Source: Symsagittifera roscoffensis
Taxonomy: Eukaryota > Xenacoelomorpha > Acoela > Convolutidae
DNA length: 64,000 nucleotides
NCBI RefSeq assembly: GCF_963678635.1
Contig: NC_087062.1
Span: 52,526,473 to 52,590,472, forward strand
Reading direction: 5' to 3'
Position 1 is the stretch's first letter. The number at the start of each line of letters is the position of its first letter. The notes under the pieces were generated by a model. The model was not told the DNA's origin. It searched no databases and was given only the letters and a program-made list of their open reading frames with translations. Of this stretch, positions 9,774 to 19,853 are shown in pieces. The translations under genes were made by a program, and so were the position numbers.

Positions 9774-12434
9774 ACGACGAATAGGGTCCCTTTCTGGGAA
9801 GTCTGTCGCTGTTGCGGCAGGGTTGGCACCATTTGCTCCAGTTGGAGACGAAGGAGATCAGCGAGGAGATCAGCCATCCTCGCCGGACATCAGCATGGCC
9901 TCCTCCGACCTGCTTCTCGACCTCTCCTGGAAAACAGAGATCACCCTGGGCTCAGATCACCTTCCCATGAAGATCGAACTGAAGAGGGACACAGAAGTAA
10001 GAGCACCCAAGCGCACCTTCGTGAACCTCAGCAGAGCCGACTGGGATACCTTCAAACAGGAAACAGAAGAACTCTTTCTGAGCGAAGAAGAACCATCTGA
10101 CACCCACAGCGGAGAGAAAGTCTTCAGGAAGATTCTGAACACTGCTTCTGCTCACAACATTCCCTCCGGACGCATTCCCAAAGCCAAGCCCAATATTCCG
10201 CCAGCAGCCTCCCGCCTGATCAAGCAAAGAGACGAAACAAGAAGAAACAACCCTCACTCCGAAGACATTCCGACCTTGAACGCCAGGATAGACTTCCTCA
10301 TTTCCAAGCAAAGAATGGAGAAATGGAAAGAGCATGTGGCAACATTCGACAGAAAAACCAATGTGACCAAACTCTGGAAGACAATCGGCGCGATCACAGG
10401 AAAGAAACAAAGTGCCCCTCCAAATCAAGGAATAAAATTCAACGAAAAACAGATTAAAGACGCCAGCAGTATGAGCAACGCTTTCAATATACAATACGCA
10501 AGACCAATGAACCACAAGACCGAGAAAGACAACAGGAAAATAAACAGAAACATAAAGAAACAACCTCTCAACGACGCCCCAGTCATTACCTCCAAACAAG
10601 TAAAAACTGCCATACAGAACGCGAAGAACTCCAAAGCATTCGGCCCAGACAACATCTCGACCACTCACATGAAACACCTCGGACCAAATGCTATCAACTA
10701 CCTCACGAAGATCTTCAACCTGTCGCTCAGCAAATGCCAGATCCCAGCAATTTGGAAGTCGTCAGTCATTATTCCGCTGCTGAAACCAGGCAAAGACGCA
10801 GGCCTCAGCAACTCGTACAGACCCGTCTCCTTGCTTTGCCCAGCCTCGAAGATCCTGGAGAAGTGCATCCAACCTCTCATCACCGAACACCTCCACTTCG
10901 CCAGTCACCAACACGGCTTCCGGTCCAAGCACTCAACGGTCACCGCTCTTTGTGACATCACGACAGCCATCTCCAACGGCTTCAACAGAAAGAAACCAGC
11001 CGACAGGACTCTGCTTGTCGCGATTGACCTGTCGAAAGCCTTCGACACGGTTAAGCATTCCAAGCTCCTCGACCTCATCAACAAGACCAGTCTGCCCAGT
11101 GCTCTGAAAAGATGGCTCGCGAACTTCCTACAAGGACGACAAGCAAGAACACTGTTTCGCGACTCTCTCTCAAAAGCACGGATAGTTCGGTTTGGAGTGC
11201 CACAAGGATCAGTTTTGTCGCCACTCCTTTTCAACTACTACGTCGCAGACGCACCTAGCCCTCCGGACGAAATCAAGATCAAGTCCTACGCAGACGACTT
11301 CACGTCCCTCATTCTCGGCACCGACATACCAGCAATGGCAGGAAAACAAACGGAGTACCTCGCAGAACTAGTGAACTTCTTCGAAGAGCGAAACCTCCAG
11401 ATCTCCATTGACAAGAGTTTTGTCACGCTGATGACACCACAGACAGCCCAATACAAAACCGTTCCTGAAGTGAAGATAAACAATGAACAAATAAGAATGA
11501 ACAACCAAGCGAAGATCCTCGGCATCACTTTCGACACCATGCACACTTTCGGGGCCCATTGCAGAGACACTGCGAAGAAATGCTCTCAACGCAACAACGC
11601 CCTGAAAGCGCTTGCCGGCACTGACTGGGGAAGCGACAAGGAAACACTCCTCATGACCTACAAAGCCGTTGTTCGCTCTAAACTTGAGTACGGCGCCGCT
11701 GTGATAACGCCCACACTCTCCGAAAGCAACATCGAGAAACTACAGAAGGTCCAAAACAGCGCCCTGAGAACAATCACCGGATGCCACGCCATGACTCACA
11801 TAGACCACCTTCACCAAGAAACATCCGTTCTACCAGTTAGACGACACCTCAGAATGCGAACGATACAACATCATCTCGCCAACCACTTGCCAGATCACCC
11901 AGGAAACCAACTCACGAAAGAACCCAAGAACCCACCAAGACTCATGAAAGAAACCCTCCAAACACGATATGAAGAAAGATACATTGAACCTCTACTCGAC
12001 AGCAATAGACCTCTAACCGAAAAGAAGTACAGAAACCTGCTAAAAACGATCCACACAAATGAGGTACGCGACGCCTTACAAACCTACGAATACCCAGCAG
12101 TCCTCGGACACAATCCACCAAAAATTGCCAAAGAAGAAACCGAATTACCAAGAACAACAAGAAGAACACTGGCACAGCTCAGATCCGGCTACTCAAAGTT
12201 CCTGAACTCGTACATGAACAGAATTGACCCGACAGTAAGCGAACTTTGCCCGGACTGCCAGCAAACAAGCCACACAACTATACACCTGTTCGACTGCATC
12301 GCAAATCCTACGAACTTAACCCCAGCCGATCTCTGGAAGCAACCGAAGAAGACAGCAATATTCCTACAACTCCCCACAACCCTGGACCCAACAACGAGCG
12401 ACGAATAGATCTCAGAAGGGCAACAACAACAACA
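9774..12434 (+). mobile_element. 5'-truncated jockey-like LINE with target-site duplication
   Basis: The insertion is bounded by the direct repeat acaagagaagtgt at 9761-9773 and 12435-12447, a 11-13 bp target-site duplication; the exact length is ambiguous against the (CAA)n tail. The 3' end is a (caa)5-6 run at 12421-12438. The element enters the coding region at the very end of an AP-endonuclease domain (SDHLPM motif), so most of the endonuclease and any ORF1 are missing, as in incomplete target-primed reverse transcription. The target is a PLE fragment. Confidence 0.9.
9823..12408 (+). CDS. LINE ORF2 fragment: endonuclease tail, reverse transcriptase, C-terminal Cys/His motif
   Basis: The 861 codons are fully open, with no frameshift or stop. 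Residues about 40-50 hold the SDHLP end of an apurinic-type endonuclease. RT spans roughly 310-600: SYRPVSLL, HQHGFRSKHST, then AIDLSKAFDTV, GVPQGSVLSPLLF and the catalytic SYADD near residue 488. The C terminus has CPDC...H...HLFDC (about 809-825) and an ADLW motif, as in jockey-type elements. The listed start is a TTG, and there is no native ATG context. The frame is open upstream through the PLE sequence (KRSVRRIGS), so a chance PLE-LINE fusion frame exists. The intact frame suggests a recent insertion, but without endonuclease it is not autonomous. Confidence 0.88.
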   Translation: MAPFAPVGDEGDQRGDQPSSPDISMASSDLLLDLSWKTEITLGSDHLPMKIELKRDTEVRAPKRTFVNLSRADWDTFKQETEELFLSEEEPSDTHSGEKVFRKILNTASAHNIPSGRIPKAKPNIPPAASRLIKQRDETRRNNPHSEDIPTLNARIDFLISKQRMEKWKEHVATFDRKTNVTKLWKTIGAITGKKQSAPPNQGIKFNEKQIKDASSMSNAFNIQYARPMNHKTEKDNRKINRNIKKQPLNDAPVITSKQVKTAIQNAKNSKAFGPDNISTTHMKHLGPNAINYLTKIFNLSLSKCQIPAIWKSSVIIPLLKPGKDAGLSNSYRPVSLLCPASKILEKCIQPLITEHLHFASHQHGFRSKHSTVTALCDITTAISNGFNRKKPADRTLLVAIDLSKAFDTVKHSKLLDLINKTSLPSALKRWLANFLQGRQARTLFRDSLSKARIVRFGVPQGSVLSPLLFNYYVADAPSPPDEIKIKSYADDFTSLILGTDIPAMAGKQTEYLAELVNFFEERNLQISIDKSFVTLMTPQTAQYKTVPEVKINNEQIRMNNQAKILGITFDTMHTFGAHCRDTAKKCSQRNNALKALAGTDWGSDKETLLMTYKAVVRSKLEYGAAVITPTLSESNIEKLQKVQNSALRTITGCHAMTHIDHLHQETSVLPVRRHLRMRTIQHHLANHLPDHPGNQLTKEPKNPPRLMKETLQTRYEERYIEPLLDSNRPLTEKKYRNLLKTIHTNEVRDALQTYEYPAVLGHNPPKIAKEETELPRTTRRTLAQLRSGYSKFLNSYMNRIDPTVSELCPDCQQTSHTTIHLFDCIANPTNLTPADLWKQPKKTAIFLQLPTTLDPTTSDE

Positions 12435-12485
12435 ACAAGAGAAGTGTGATTGAAGGAACTGTTCACCGGGTTTTCCGCAGTACGT
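12435..12485 (+). mobile_element. Penelope-like element fragment, right part
   Basis: This continues the fragment at 9706-9773 across the LINE insertion, encoding the segment that starts SVIEGTVHRVFRST. It matches 15145-15195 of the larger PLE almost base for base, then diverges abruptly at the TACG where a hairpin begins. Confidence 0.85.
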
Positions 12486-12567
12486 ACAGCTGCGGAAAAC
12501 TTTCTGCCCTACCACAGCCCTTTCTGCCCTACCACAGCCCGGATAAATTTCCGGGCTGTGGTAGGGC
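12470..12567. repeat. Two strong hairpins and a 20-bp direct repeat at a PLE junction
   Basis: An 11-bp inverted repeat (12470-12480 with 12490-12500, gttttccgcag and complement) is followed by two identical adjacent 20-mers (12501-12520, 12521-12540). A perfect 17-bp inverted repeat follows (12526-12542 with 12551-12567, loop ataaattt). The second hairpin's arm overlaps the second direct repeat. Confidence 0.9.
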
Positions 12568-12568
12568 A

Positions 12569-13204
12569 GCTAGCTCACTCTACCACAGCCTGGAACAACT
12601 TAGCAACCCGGAAAAAGAACAATTTCTACCCAAAATTTTGGCTATTCCGGGACTTTCTTTAAACCCGAACACCACGAACCCACAGAAGAACCTCTCAAGC
12701 CTACTCTGCAGGGCACCTCTAGCAGAAAAACGTCAAGTGGTGGTGTGGCACGACATCATCAATAATTCTTTCAACAGCCACCGCCCAAACAATTTCAGAG
12801 CTTGCACTGCAGAGGAACTGACAGAAATCCTGAAGACACTGACAAATATCAGCGCAATTGTATACTGTCAGAGAAACGGTACACCGGATATCAGGAACCA
12901 GCTGATCAGCTCTGGTATTCTTGTCATTCCTCTTACAAAGTGTCTCATTTCAAAGAGGAAGAGAAGAACGGAGCTGGTCAACGAATATCAGGCACTGCAC
13001 CAGGACGTCCAGCTGGAGCTAAAGTCTTTGAGGATCGTGTTCGAACACCAAGACAACCTGCCAGCTGTCTTGTCCAAGCTTCGTTCAAACACGAAAAAGA
13101 AATCTCAGTCGAGAAGGAGGGCGGAGAAAAGAAGACTGGTGAACATAGGCGATGCAACTGTTATTCGGACTGACGAGGAGGCGTCAACGGAGAGGGTGAG
13201 TTAA
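12569..13204 (+). CDS. Upstream ORF of the Penelope-like element, unknown function
   Basis: This region is open in one frame from 12446 to a stop at 13204. Because the first part is a PLE fragment and hairpins, the native protein probably begins after 12567; no ATG is obvious. The core has VVVWHDIINNSFNSH, then AIVYCQRNGTPDI, and a basic, coiled C terminus (KSQSRRRAEKRR). I associate similar proteins with the region upstream of PLE reverse transcriptases in other invertebrates, from memory and not verified. The strand-then-loop layout around WHDIINN could be a degenerate SGNH-type fold, but no catalytic Ser or His is apparent. It lies 47 bp upstream of the RT frame. Confidence 0.5.
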   Translation, partial: ASSLYHSLEQLSNPEKEQFLPKILAIPGLSLNPNTTNPQKNLSSLLCRAPLAEKRQVVVWHDIINNSFNSHRPNNFRACTAEELTEILKTLTNISAIVYCQRNGTPDIRNQLISSGILVIPLTKCLISKRKRRTELVNEYQALHQDVQLELKSLRIVFEHQDNLPAVLSKLRSNTKKKSQSRRRAEKRRLVNIGDATVIRTDEEASTERVS

Positions 13205-13250
13205 ACTTGTGTTATTTGAGTTGCTTTGTGTCACGTGAGGTTTATTCCTC

Positions 13251-15825
13251 GTGGCCTGCAAACCAATGAGCACAGTTGTACTCCCACCCCCATTCTTGAT
13301 TTGGACTTTGAAAAACAAACTCATTTGGAAATTAGTCCGTGATTATGCAACCATATATGTTAAATTTATCAACTGTCACCAACGTGTTAAATTTTTGAGA
13401 GTTTGTCTAGAAAACGACATTATACCTGATTTTTTGAGGTTCAGGGTACCGGAAAATGGGGTGTTTTCGAACCAAGCGGTACACAGTTTTCAGACAAAAC
13501 TTCTAAGAACGGAGATAAACAAGGCAAGGACAGATGAGAAAAACGTTGAAGTCAAACTAGAAAGGGCGAGAGGCGCAGTACAGAGGGGGGTAGATGAGGA
13601 GTTTTGGCCTTCGGTAATTAAATATTTAGGTCTTAGGGGACAAAGACAAACAGCAACAGTCAAAGAGACCCATCAGAAGAAGCTAATGAAACTATCAGAA
13701 AGGCAAGACCGACCTCTAGGGAAGCAAGGTGAGGGTTCGGTAAGAGCTCTTGATGATGTTGAATTACCAAATTGGGTACAACAAGTGTTGGCATCAGGGC
13801 CAAAGCATCCCGTCAGGGATAAATTTAATGAGACACACTTTCTCGCCGACATTGACATCTTTCTATCGGATCTCAAAAATCGTAAAGTCCCCGGGGAGGC
13901 CCTTTGTGAGATCGAAGCTGTGGCAAAAGCCTATGCTAAGAGGTTGAAACAAACACCATCTGACAAATCGTTGAGAAGGCCCGAAAGTATCTGAAGAGAA
14001 AGGACACCTACGAGAACAAGTTGTCGGATACATTAGATTGAAATCAATTCAGCAAAAGTAAAGGAACAAGTGATGCGATTGTTTTGAAGATAGAAAGAGA
14101 CATCAATAAGGAGTTGTTGGCTATGAGGAAAAAAGATGAAATATGTGAGAGTCTCTACACAAGGATGAGGTCTACTGGGGGGCAGCCCGCCAGGCTTTAT
14201 GGGTTGGGGAAAGTGCATAAAGTGAATACCCCATTAAGACCGGTCCTCTCCTTGCCTGGTAGCTCTTATTATAACATGAACAAAGTTCTTGCTAAATTTT
14301 TCGAGAAAATTGAGGGCGCAAACATCGAAACCAACTCACTAGACGCGAGAGAAATCTTAGAGAGCACTAATCTTGAGCCCAATGAAAACTTGATATCTCT
14401 AGATGTGAAGAGTTTGTACACAAATGTTCCACTGAAAGAAGCGATAGACATAGCTCTGAGAAAACTGTATGAGCAAGAAGAACCACCATCAATTGCTAGG
14501 AAAACCATGAAGAGACTGTTGAACATGGCAGTTAGTCAAGTCCATTTCAAGTGCAATGAAACATGGTACGTTCAGAAAGATGGTTTGGCAATGGGGGCAT
14601 CTCTTGCCGTTATTTTAGCAAATTTGTGGCTGAAGCAGTACGAAACTGCACTATCAAGGGATATTCCCGATATGTTTTTGCCCGAGAAAGATCTTCACGG
14701 AATATGTCCCGAGTGCCATAAGAAAGTCACGTACAGGTCAAAAGGTGTAGAATTTGAATGCTGTTTGAACCGGTATCACGTAAAATGCGGTGATATATCA
14801 GATGATGAGTATCGAAATATAAGTGAAACCGTCTGGTACTGCAGAAAATGCATCACAATAAGGGAGAAAAATAAGTCAGGGCAACAATCTAAATGGTTTC
14901 TCCGTTACGTTGATGATATAGTGAGAACAGTGAAGGGTGATCCTGAAAAAGTGCTACGGGCTGCAAACTTACTACATCCAAATTTACAGTTCACAATAGA
15001 GAAACCAAACACAAACGGAACTTTGGCATTTTTGGATTTACAAATTAGTATTGACAAAAGCAGGAAAATTAGCTGTGTGTGGTATAAAAGACCAACAGAT
15101 ACAGGTACCATACTCAATTTTAGAAGCTGCGCCCCCTTCAGTACAAGAGAAGTGTGATTGAAGGAACTGTTCACCGGGTTTTCCGCAGTACGTCAAAATG
15201 GGAAGAATATGATAAAGCCATGAAAATCAACCGTGAGCAGTGGTTGGATAACCAATATCCGGAAAGTTGGTCGTCGCGGGTTGCATCCCATGCCCTTGAA
15301 AAGATCATCAGCGAGGGCAAAAACAAAAACAACATGGCTGAGAAAAAGAAGCCCTGTTATTATAGCAGTGATTCACCACCCATCTTGATGGTCCAGTATA
15401 GGGGGAATCACAGTCAGACATTAGCAAAAAAAGTGCGCGATATCACCAATGCGCTGATAATATTCACGACGAGGAAATTGAAAACTTGTATGCCCTCTCT
15501 AAAATCCTCCTTTTCCAGTGAACTGAAATCAAAAGTGGTGTACAGACTTGAATGTTGTGGGTGCAAATCCATCTATGTTGGCCAGACGGTCCGACATCTC
15601 ACCACAAGGATTGAGGAACACGGAAAAGAGGATACCCCAGTTGGATAGCATATAAGGCAGTGTGGTAGTGAGCGTGGTAAGTCTGAGTTTGATTGGAAAA
15701 TAATCGACCAGGCGTCCAGCAGCATCAAGTTACTAACATTAGAGGCGCTGCACATTAGGAAAGAGAAACCGGCAATTAACACGCGCGACGAGTTTAGAAG
15801 TAGGGAGCTGACACTAAGGCTATAG
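13251..15825 (+). pseudogene. Penelope-like element: reverse transcriptase plus GIY-YIG endonuclease, frameshifted
   Basis: The N-terminal part (13251-13994) ends with GPKHPVRDKFNE, typical of the region before PLE RT. A frameshift near 13970 and a TGA at 14038 follow. The region that should carry a DKG motif seems deleted. RT then has STGGQPARLYGLGKVHK, PLRPVLSLPGSSY, motif A SLDVKSLYTNVP, motif B GLAMGASLAVILANLW and catalytic RYVDD near 14910. A one-base loss in a C run at 15132-15136 shifts the frame. The last part (15154-15825) has a GIY-YIG nuclease: VVYRLECCGC, IYVGQTVRHL, an Arg in TTRIEEH and a Glu in LEALHI; a TAG at 15646 interrupts it. PLEs use RT and GIY-YIG for target-primed integration. 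This copy is inactive as read. Confidence 0.9.
14706..14850 (+). other. PHD-like zinc finger inserted in the PLE reverse transcriptase
   Basis: Between RT motif B and the RYVDD motif there is an extra segment of about 65 residues. It has CPEC, then ECCLNRYHVKC, then WYCRKC, giving a C-x2-C ... C-C-x4-H-x2-C ... C-x2-C pattern like a PHD finger. The third and fourth Cys ligands are adjacent rather than spaced by two residues, so ligand geometry is unusual. PHD fingers read histone H3 tails or act as protein-binding modules. The frame is continuous with RT on both sides. Confidence 0.7.
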
Positions 15826-16140
15826 TTCCAGAATCGAAAAATTCTGGCTAAAACACTAAAATTTTGAAAAAACTTACATTTTGCATAAAAATTAGCCACA
15901 AAACGAAAATGTGAAAAGAAAAATGAAGACAACTCTCAGAAATTTGTGACAAAATGTTTTAAAATGTTACATAATAGTTGTTAAATAATTTCAGTGATAT
16001 TTGTAAAGTTTTGATTGGTTGACTTTTTAAAATTTTGAAGTAATGATGTGTGTGACACTTTTTATGATCTTTGATCATTTTGTACAGATAGTTTAGAATT
16101 TTTAAAAACTGAAGATGCACAAAATGTGCGAAAACGTTTG
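15826..16140 (+). ncRNA. PLE 3' region with hammerhead-ribozyme-like core
   Basis: After the PLE stop there is about 280 bp of AT-rich sequence. At 16109-16133 it ends in CTGAAGA-T-GCAC-aaaat-GTGC-GAAA followed by ACGTTTG. This matches the conserved hammerhead parts CUGANGA, stem II and GAAA; stem III would be minimal. PLEs are known to carry minimal type I hammerheads near their ends. The same region recurs twice at 43.1-43.6 kb on the minus strand, which supports conservation. Cleavage is not demonstrated. Confidence 0.6.
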
Positions 16141-16577
16141 TTTGAATTTACAATTTTAACGCATTCTCAAAATAATTAAAATAGCCAATCAAATCAAATA
16201 TTCAGGCCGCTAGCTCAAATCACCTGACACACGTTTCCAACGAAGTTAAAGGACGTCTATTCAATAATGATACAATATCAGAAAGACAACAATAAAAAAC
16301 CATGGAAAAAGTTAGAAAAACTGTCCTAGAGACAACTAAATCTCTTTACAGTCAGGAGGTTACAGTTAGGAGTCCCTTCATCACGTATTCCAGTCAAAAT
16401 CCTTGGAATTTTCTAGATATGGAAGTGATAATGAATAAAGAAGATGACAAGTGTTTAAGTCCTTTTCAATTAAAATCGATACGGGTTACGTTTCTTTAAT
16501 AAGAACACGCAACTCGACACGAGAAAATATAATATACAAGTGTTACAAGTAAAAAATTTCGTCGAAAGTTATTTTGT
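16141..16577. other. No recognised feature
   Basis: This is AT-rich spacer between the PLE end and the left boundary of the segmental duplication. A 65-codon plus-strand frame at 16302 is not similar to anything I know and is probably chance. Confidence 0.5.
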
Positions 16578-19206
16578 CATTTATTGTTGCGAGTACGCAA
16601 GCGGCATTCGCAATCTGTATTGCCAGGGAGATTCTCTGTTTTAAAAAGCTACCTGCTCTGGGTTCCTCAGTGCATATGCTTAGGTTCTTACAAATCTTGC
16701 TCAAAAAAGTTACTGTGCTGGGGCCGGCCGCGCCCTGAATTTCAAAAGCTAGCGGTTGAAAAAGATATCCATCATTTACAAGCTCTTAATACTTGTCAAT
16801 TTTTTGCTCTTCCGCTTCAGCGGCAGCCGTACCAGGGTTACAAACAGAGCCGGCATTAATCCTTCAAGGAGCTAAGGAGTCTACTACCGTTACATCCCAC
16901 AAGAGCTGCTTACCAACAGCCCATGGAAAGAAGGTCAAACTGAGTTGTTTGTTCGACAGTTTTAACCTTAAATTTTTGCACGGGATGACGTTCAATCATT
17001 GGGAGCCAAATCTATCTTGGAACACGTTGAATTTTTTTACTCCGTCGGTTCGAGTCGTAAAATCAAGTCGGCAATTTCGCTGTCAAAAATTGGCTCCGTC
17101 CAATTTTTTTTGGATTTCATTTTCCGGGACCATTTCAATTTTTCCAAGGTCAAACCACCGTTTAAGCGCATCATCATAGGTTCCATCCACATGCTCCAAA
17201 CCAAAGATTTCGCTCAAGGCATCTTTCGCTCCTACTTCTGAGGCTGTGAAATCGGGTGAAGCGGGTAGACGAGCAGAAGAAACGCCCAAGCTACCTTTTG
17301 CTTCCGGGACAACTGCTGTAAAAACTGGTTATCATTCATTTTCACGTTAGTGACCTTGCATAACGAATTTCTTACTAATTTGTCGTAGCGTTCCAAAAAA
17401 TCATTTTGCAAAAAACAAGGGCTCGTATGCAAAAAATATAGGAGTTTTGGCATGCTGAAGCAATTTTTCAGGAGGTAAAAACCATAATGAGCGTCTAGTT
17501 TGTCAATGACATCCGAGACTTTTTCAAGCTCCTTAATTTTTTCGTCGAGCAATTCTTTCGGCAAAGTTCGCCGATTGGAGATCCTAAAATGAGGAGTTCT
17601 TCTTTTGATTTTATTTTTATTTTGGGGCATATTTTTCGAAATTGTGTTAAAATTGAATTATACTATGTACTAGTAGTCGTTCCCAAAAAACAAAGTTCGC
17701 ACTTCTCAGTGTTCAAGCTCAGGCCTTAAATTTGTTCCGATTTCAGAATGTTTTTAAGGTCCCGGAGTACTACCTTATAGTTGTCGGCTAATTTTCCATC
17801 ATCTAAAAACCAGATTTTAATTTTCGACTCCAACTGTTTGACTAGTGTGTGACTTGTTTCCGCAAAAAGGGGTGGGACTTCAGCATCACCTTGCCGAGTT
17901 CCGTCTTCTTCCATTATAACAGAGCTTCCGTAAAAAAATGTAACTAGGGTTAACATACGCGCAATGGGTGTAATTATACAATTCGGAGCGATTTGAACAA
18001 ACATGATTCAGCTTTGTTTCTCTATTTAGAAAGTTAGATACATTCTTAAAATTCAGTGTTAAAAGAACAGTGCATTTTGGATTGTCGTCAAGTTCAATTA
18101 GGTTTTGAAACTAGTGCGCAGCTAGTTCTGCTCCTCGTTTGGTACCGCATCCTACCTGTACGTTTCCGAAAAAATTTTGTCGCTCGGAGAGGGCCTTGCT
18201 TCCAGCGCATTTAGACGCGATACGTCCCAGCGTGTTGCCTATGGCAATCGGTCTCAACCCTACGTCTATCTTTATGAAGGCGATAAGCTTTGCGCCAAAA
18301 AAGAAAGGTGTTAGGGTTTCGGGTATTTTGTCATCACCAATGAGGTTTATCAGCTTGGTAAGCGATTTAAGAAAATTGAGTCCTGCACTGCCAATCGACT
18401 TACTAACAATATCTTTAAAAATTTGAGGAACTATTGTATCAGGACCTGCTGCTGATCCGATCGGAAAGGACATTATCGCTTTGTATTGGTCAAAATCGGT
18501 TACAAAAAATTATCCAACTGTTCTGGATTTGGAGATGCAAATTTTGCTTGCTGAGGGTGCTTAGTCATCAATTTTTGATAGTTATCAGTTGAAAAAGGAG
18601 TAAATTTGTCATCCGAAGCAGCAAGCCTTATTCCTCCCTTTACATTTCCTTCATCGAGTTTACTACTTCTTAACTTTATTCTCCACTCGAGGTCACTCAG
18701 AGGCGCGCTTGAAACTTGGGGATGGGGTTTTGGAGGCTACACGTCATTTGCTCGAATTATTTTATTTATCAAAGAGCTCATGCTTGTGGTCTGTTTGCGT
18801 CCACTTCTTTTCGGTTGCTCCAAAAAAACAAGAACGACGTTAAAAGAATTAGCCATTTTGTAACATCTTCTACATTGTAGACGATGTCAGTTATTTTGTC
18901 CGTCAGACTTTCCGCCAAGGGAACACGCGAGTCTTTTGGTACTCTATTGAGTACTCGGACATTTGAGATGGCTGTATTAACATAATTGTCTAGCACTAAA
19001 TCCTTACCTATTGTTGCTTTATTAACAGATTTTACAACAAAGCATAAAGGACACTGAAACCATTGGGTTTTCTTATAGTCGCTAAGAGAAATAATTACAC
19101 AACTTATATGAGACCAACTAGAACAACAATCACATCTAATCCAATTTATCAGTCCTGAAGGTTTTAAGCAATCTTTGCTCAGACACTCTTTGTTGTTTTT
19201 CCTCAT
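16578..19206 (-). mobile_element. LINE with N-terminal PHD finger, decayed (copy A)
   Basis: Read on the minus strand, an ATG at 19206 starts a PHD-type finger: CLSKDC, IRCDCCSSWSHISC, WFQCPLC (about 19050-19190). A charged region leads to RT blocks broken by frameshifts: SFPIGSAAGPDTIVPQIF and GLRPIAIGNTLGRIASK (18111-18473), a degraded IWFLDDGKL catalytic block where YxDD is expected (17726-18004), and the RT-distal segment MPKLLYFLHTSPCFL (17232-17630). The 3' end lies near 16578. This style of RT, with PxGSAAGPD and RPIA(V/I)G, matches the LINE group whose tail lies in NPLOC4 intron 3. No intact frame remains. Confidence 0.8.
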
Positions 19207-19853
19207 CTTGACGCAGCATAAAGGTAAAAAAAAGGATTTTGACTTTAGGGGATTGAACTAACCCATAATAAGCGGTTAGTGATAATTTTATAAATCAGCA
19301 AATAACAAAAAATAAAAGACAATTAAATTAATTTAAATTTTAAAATCGATTTATAAAAATCAAAAACAAGGAACAGTCTCACCCGAGCTCAGTAGGTCCA
19401 GTGGTGCACCACCAGACTCTTCAAGCCAGTTCCGGTTTCCCACCTCCCCACAGAAAGCCACTTGACAGACCTGTCCCTAAATTCCCTCAGAGGGCGCTCC
19501 ACAAACAGGCACAAACATCAAACATAACAAGTCCATTTAATGAATTTATCACAAAAATTAGTCTAATAGGTGCTTTATAAAAATGAAGTGCCTAGATGGG
19601 TACATGAAAAGCTGTCAATGGGTCTGAAGCGTCTCAATAGAATCAAATTTAACAAAAATCCATTTTTGGCTGAAATCGCAATCTTCCTCTTACAGCTGAA
19701 AAGTCAAAAAAAAACATCGGATGAAACACGTTTGTGAAAAAGAAGCCGCGGCAAAGTCATAAGCAAAAAATATAAGGCAAATCCCAAGAGACAAAATCAT
19801 TGTAAAAACGAGGAATTAAATCAAAGATAATGGGTTGCTGGCTGTCACATTCG
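19207..19853. other. Non-coding spacer of duplication unit A
   Basis: No gene is visible. It contains a GC-richer patch (about 19400-19510) inside AT-rich sequence, and the whole stretch is repeated with small changes at 27420-28069. It may be the 5' UTR or flank of the PHD LINE. Confidence 0.6.

Noticed and set aside
9952-10677. 241-codon minus-strand open frame
   Set aside because: Shadow of the intact LINE ORF2 on the opposite strand; low-complexity Cys/Phe/Val composition.
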